Below are positions 6,049-7,331 of a stretch of DNA of 7,331 nt, one piece after another. Below the pieces are notes generated by a model. It searched no databases, was not told where the DNA came from, and saw only the letters and a list, made by a program, of their open reading frames with translations. How positions within the stretch are numbered: the stretch's first letter is position 1; every line of letters starts with the position of its first letter. This DNA comes from Methanosarcina sp. (GTDB lineage Archaea; Halobacteriota; Methanosarcinia; Methanosarcinales; Methanosarcinaceae), in assembly GCA_013331265.1 (NCBI GenBank), contig DUGS01000200.1:3957-11287 (forward strand), in the 5' to 3' direction. A program made the position numbers and the translations under genes.

Positions 6049-6261
6049 ATGGAACAACTCAGGAATTTGATTATCGAAAATGTAGCAATGTTCAATGAAG
6101 CCTTTCCGAACAGGTTCTGCCATAGTCCGGATGTCATTTTCGCAATCTCACATGACTATCAGTTCACTTATGGACAGATAGAAAACGAGATCGAAAAGAT
6201 GGTCCATGAAGGGGTTCTTGACGCAGAACTTTCCGATTGGGACGGAATAAAGCTCTTATAA
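6049..6261 (+). CDS. Uncharacterised 70-residue acidic protein
   Basis: A short, acidic, soluble protein beginning MEQLRNLIIENVAMFNEAF and ending ELSDWDGIKLL. I do not recognise a named family. The middle and end (PDVIFAISHDYQFTYGQIENEIEKM followed by VHEGVLDAEL when read in sequence) look like helix-turn-helix followed by a short strand, which would fit a small winged-helix-like fold, but there is too little to claim DNA binding. One cysteine (Cys24) and no signal peptide or membrane segment. The strong ribosome site and clean start make it a real gene. It is divergent from the histidine kinase across an AT-rich gap and convergent with the glycosylase; it may be regulated with the kinase, but nothing in the sequence proves this. 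The last codons fall in a short direct duplication. Confidence 0.8.
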   Translation: MEQLRNLIIENVAMFNEAFPNRFCHSPDVIFAISHDYQFTYGQIENEIEKMVHEGVLDAELSDWDGIKLL

Positions 6262-6281
6262 GTACGGAATAAAGCCTTAAG
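6242..6281 (+). repeat. Short direct duplication across the stop codon of the 70-residue gene
   Basis: ACGGAATAAAGC occurs at 6242-6253 and again at 6264-6275, a 22-base period, and similar CTTA/AAG bases follow each copy. The first copy encodes the terminal GIK residues and the second lies just after the TAA. It looks like a recent slippage duplication of the gene's tail. Confidence 0.6.
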
Positions 6282-6294
6282 AGGAATATTGCTT

Positions 6295-6311
6295 CTTTCC
6301 GATAAGGAAAG
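6295..6311. other. Hairpin CTTTCC-GATAA-GGAAAG
   Basis: A perfect 6-bp stem with a 5-base loop 33 bases past the stop of the 70-residue gene. No T-run follows on either strand, so it may protect or define an mRNA 3' end rather than act as a classical terminator. The rest of the convergent gap, to 6457, is A-rich and shows only a weak GAAATT/AATTTC hairpin at 6395-6414. Confidence 0.35.
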
Positions 6312-6436
6312 TAATAAACCACAAAATAACAAAACACTGCAAGACAAACAATTTAAAATAAATACTTGCTAAGGATAAAGAAAATTATACAGATGAAATT
6401 TCAACTGGAATTTCGCCCGTAATACTTCTTTTCCCC

Positions 6437-6460
6437 AAAATTCTTTTAAAAATTCTTTTA
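6437..6460 (-). repeat. Exact 12-bp tandem duplication including the glycosylase stop codon
   Basis: AAAATTCTTTTA occurs twice in direct succession (6437-6448 and 6449-6460). On the minus strand each copy begins with TAA, and the copy at 6449-6460 supplies the stop codon of the glycosylase gene. The second copy gives an out-of-gene duplicate TAA in frame. The minus strand also gains a T5 run here, which could help end transcription. Confidence 0.7.
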
Positions 6461-7210
6461 GTTCCTGGCAAGTTCCAGAAGCGGACATTCAGCAAAGTTT
6501 CCATTCTTTTTATAATATCTCTTGGCGTGTTCCACGAGCAGAGCATGGTATTCCTGGTACAGGGACAGGTCTTTTGGCAGATTTTCTTCAAAAAGTGCCT
6601 TAATTTCATCATACTTTGCCTTTTCCCCTTTCAGGCCCAGGTTCGTCACTATCCTCCTGGTATACGCATCGACCACAAAAGAAGGCTGTTTGAAGGCGTA
6701 AAGCAGGATTGAATCGGCAGTTTCGGGGCCCACGCCTTTTAACGAGAGTAGCTCTTCGCGGGTCAGATTCCTGCCTTTCAGGTTAGAAAACCATACGGCG
6801 AGGGTTTTTAGGCGTTCAGCTTTCTGGTTATAATAACCTGCTGGTTTGATGGCTTCTTTTAATGTTTCAGAGTCCAGAGAGATGATTTTCTTCGGAGAAA
6901 GGACGTTTAGATATTTGAGGTTGAGGAGCGCCTTTTCAACCTGTGGCCAGCCTGTGTTCTGGGTCAGAAGGGCTCCGCATATCATCTCAAACTGCTGGAT
7001 TTCGGTCTGCGGGTATGTATAGTCTCCCGGATGGTATCCCCGAATAGAGCCGGTTTTTGTAGGGTTTGTCCCTCCGGTTTCATGAAGTTCAATTAAAGGC
7101 CACCAGCCCTGAGGTCCATAGGAGGCAAGGAGGAAATCGTAGATTTTCAGGATTACCGGATTATTGATTCTCATATTCCTGGTACTGATTTTCTGGTTTT
7201 TGTTCTCCAT
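6458..7210 (-). CDS. HhH-GPD DNA glycosylase, MagIII/COG2231-like (endonuclease III-related)
   Basis: A 250-residue base-excision repair glycosylase. From the ATG at 7208-7210, the family N-terminus (IYDFLLASYGPQGWWP, about 23-38) is followed by LTQNTGWPQVEKAL (about 82-95), KPAGYYNQKAERLK (122-135), the helix-hairpin-helix LKGVGPETADSIL (157-169) and the catalytic aspartate Asp181 in FVVDAYTRR. Where endonuclease III has its lyase lysine (GVGRKT), this protein has Glu163, as in H. pylori MagIII, so it is expected to be a monofunctional glycosylase, plausibly for alkylated purines such as 3-methyladenine. Only one cysteine remains at the C-terminus (ECPL), so no iron-sulfur cluster can form. 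The frame is open to an ATG at 7273, but a TATA box abuts that codon; the chosen ATG has GGTG 8 bases upstream. A third ATG (7174) also fits the family length. Single gene, convergent with the 70-residue gene. Confidence 0.88.
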   Translation of the reverse strand: MENKNQKISTRNMRINNPVILKIYDFLLASYGPQGWWPLIELHETGGTNPTKTGSIRGYHPGDYTYPQTEIQQFEMICGALLTQNTGWPQVEKALLNLKYLNVLSPKKIISLDSETLKEAIKPAGYYNQKAERLKTLAVWFSNLKGRNLTREELLSLKGVGPETADSILLYAFKQPSFVVDAYTRRIVTNLGLKGEKAKYDEIKALFEENLPKDLSLYQEYHALLVEHAKRYYKKNGNFAECPLLELARN

Positions 7211-7273
7211 TTTTAGCACACCGGAAGTTAAGGTTGGGCTTAAATAATGCTGTCTTTGAAGTATCAGTTTCAT

Positions 7274-7281
7274 TTTTATAT
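7274..7281 (-). promoter_or_regulatory. TATA box for the glycosylase gene
   Basis: ATATAAAA on the minus strand directly precedes the upstream in-frame ATG at 7271-7273. A start site about 25 bases on, near 7252, would exclude that ATG and leave a leader of about 40 bases to the ATG at 7210. A weaker ATTATTTAA at 7240-7248 is an alternative. Confidence 0.5.
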
Positions 7282-7291
7282 GTCAAAGCGT

Positions 7292-7318
7292 AAAACCCCT
7301 GAGTCTTTAGCTCAGGGG
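7292..7318 (-). terminator. Perfect 8-bp hairpin with T4 on the minus strand
   Basis: CCCCTGAG (7296-7303) and CTCAGGGG (7311-7318) pair perfectly across a 7-base loop. Read on the minus strand the hairpin is followed by TTTT (7295-7292), so it can end a transcript entering from beyond the right edge. It lies about 15 bases from the glycosylase TATA box, separating the two units. AAGCGT occurs in the same orientation on both sides (7286-7291 and 7323-7328), which also fits the end of an IS200/IS605-type element. Confidence 0.6.
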
Positions 7319-7331
7319 ATATAAGCGTCAA

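Noticed and set aside
5877..6137. Minus-strand open frame of 86 codons, rich in Ile/Phe/Tyr
   Set aside because: The composition comes from AT-rich intergenic DNA, and it runs antisense into the 70-residue gene, which has a strong ribosome site. Its membrane-like look is not meaningful.
6385..6612. Minus-strand open frame of 75 codons past the glycosylase end
   Set aside because: It overlaps the glycosylase C-terminus in another frame. I considered a frameshift that would extend the glycosylase, but the extension carries no Fe-S cysteine pattern and the normal stop gives a usual family length.
7211..7273. ATG at 7273 as the glycosylase start (271 residues)
   Set aside because: A TATA box directly abuts that codon, no ribosome site precedes it, and the extra N-terminal residues do not resemble the family.

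Overview
The window looks like a chromosomal stretch of a methanogenic archaeon, most probably Methanosarcina or a close relative. This rests on archaeal-type signals (AT-rich TATA boxes, a textbook GAGGTGAT Shine-Dalgarno, oligo-T transcript ends), long AT-rich intergenic gaps, and a soluble PAS/GAF/HisKA_2 histidine kinase of a type abundant in that genus. The assignment is by inference; no rRNA or methanogenesis gene is present.

Layout from left to right: (1) a DUF72 (YecE-like) TIM-barrel protein on the minus strand, possibly preceded by a 31-codon small ORF in the same transcript; (2) an AT-rich divergent promoter region around 958-987; (3) a long plus-strand gene encoding two tandem GH130-type beta-propeller domains, the first of which has lost several motif residues that the second keeps; (4) a 485-base gap holding a terminator, then a TATA box, a pair of inverted repeats enclosing an array of six imperfect 15-17 base repeats, and a second terminator-like hairpin, which together look like a roughly 210-nt non-coding RNA unit; (5) an orphan soluble sensor histidine kinase on the minus strand; (6) a 405-base AT-rich divergent gap; (7) a 70-residue uncharacterised protein on the plus strand with a very strong ribosome binding site; (8) a minus-strand HhH-GPD DNA glycosylase of the MagIII/COG2231 kind, without the lyase lysine and without an intact iron-sulfur cluster; (9) at the right edge, a perfect 8-bp hairpin with a T-run on the minus strand, which ends a transcript from outside the window and may be the end of an IS200/IS605-type element.

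The genes do not form one pathway. Each is apparently its own transcription unit, and neighbours are divergent or convergent. No mobilome, defence or CRISPR system is visible. The least explained part is the repeat-bearing element at about 3225-3475; the degenerate-plus-intact GH130 tandem is the most interesting protein.
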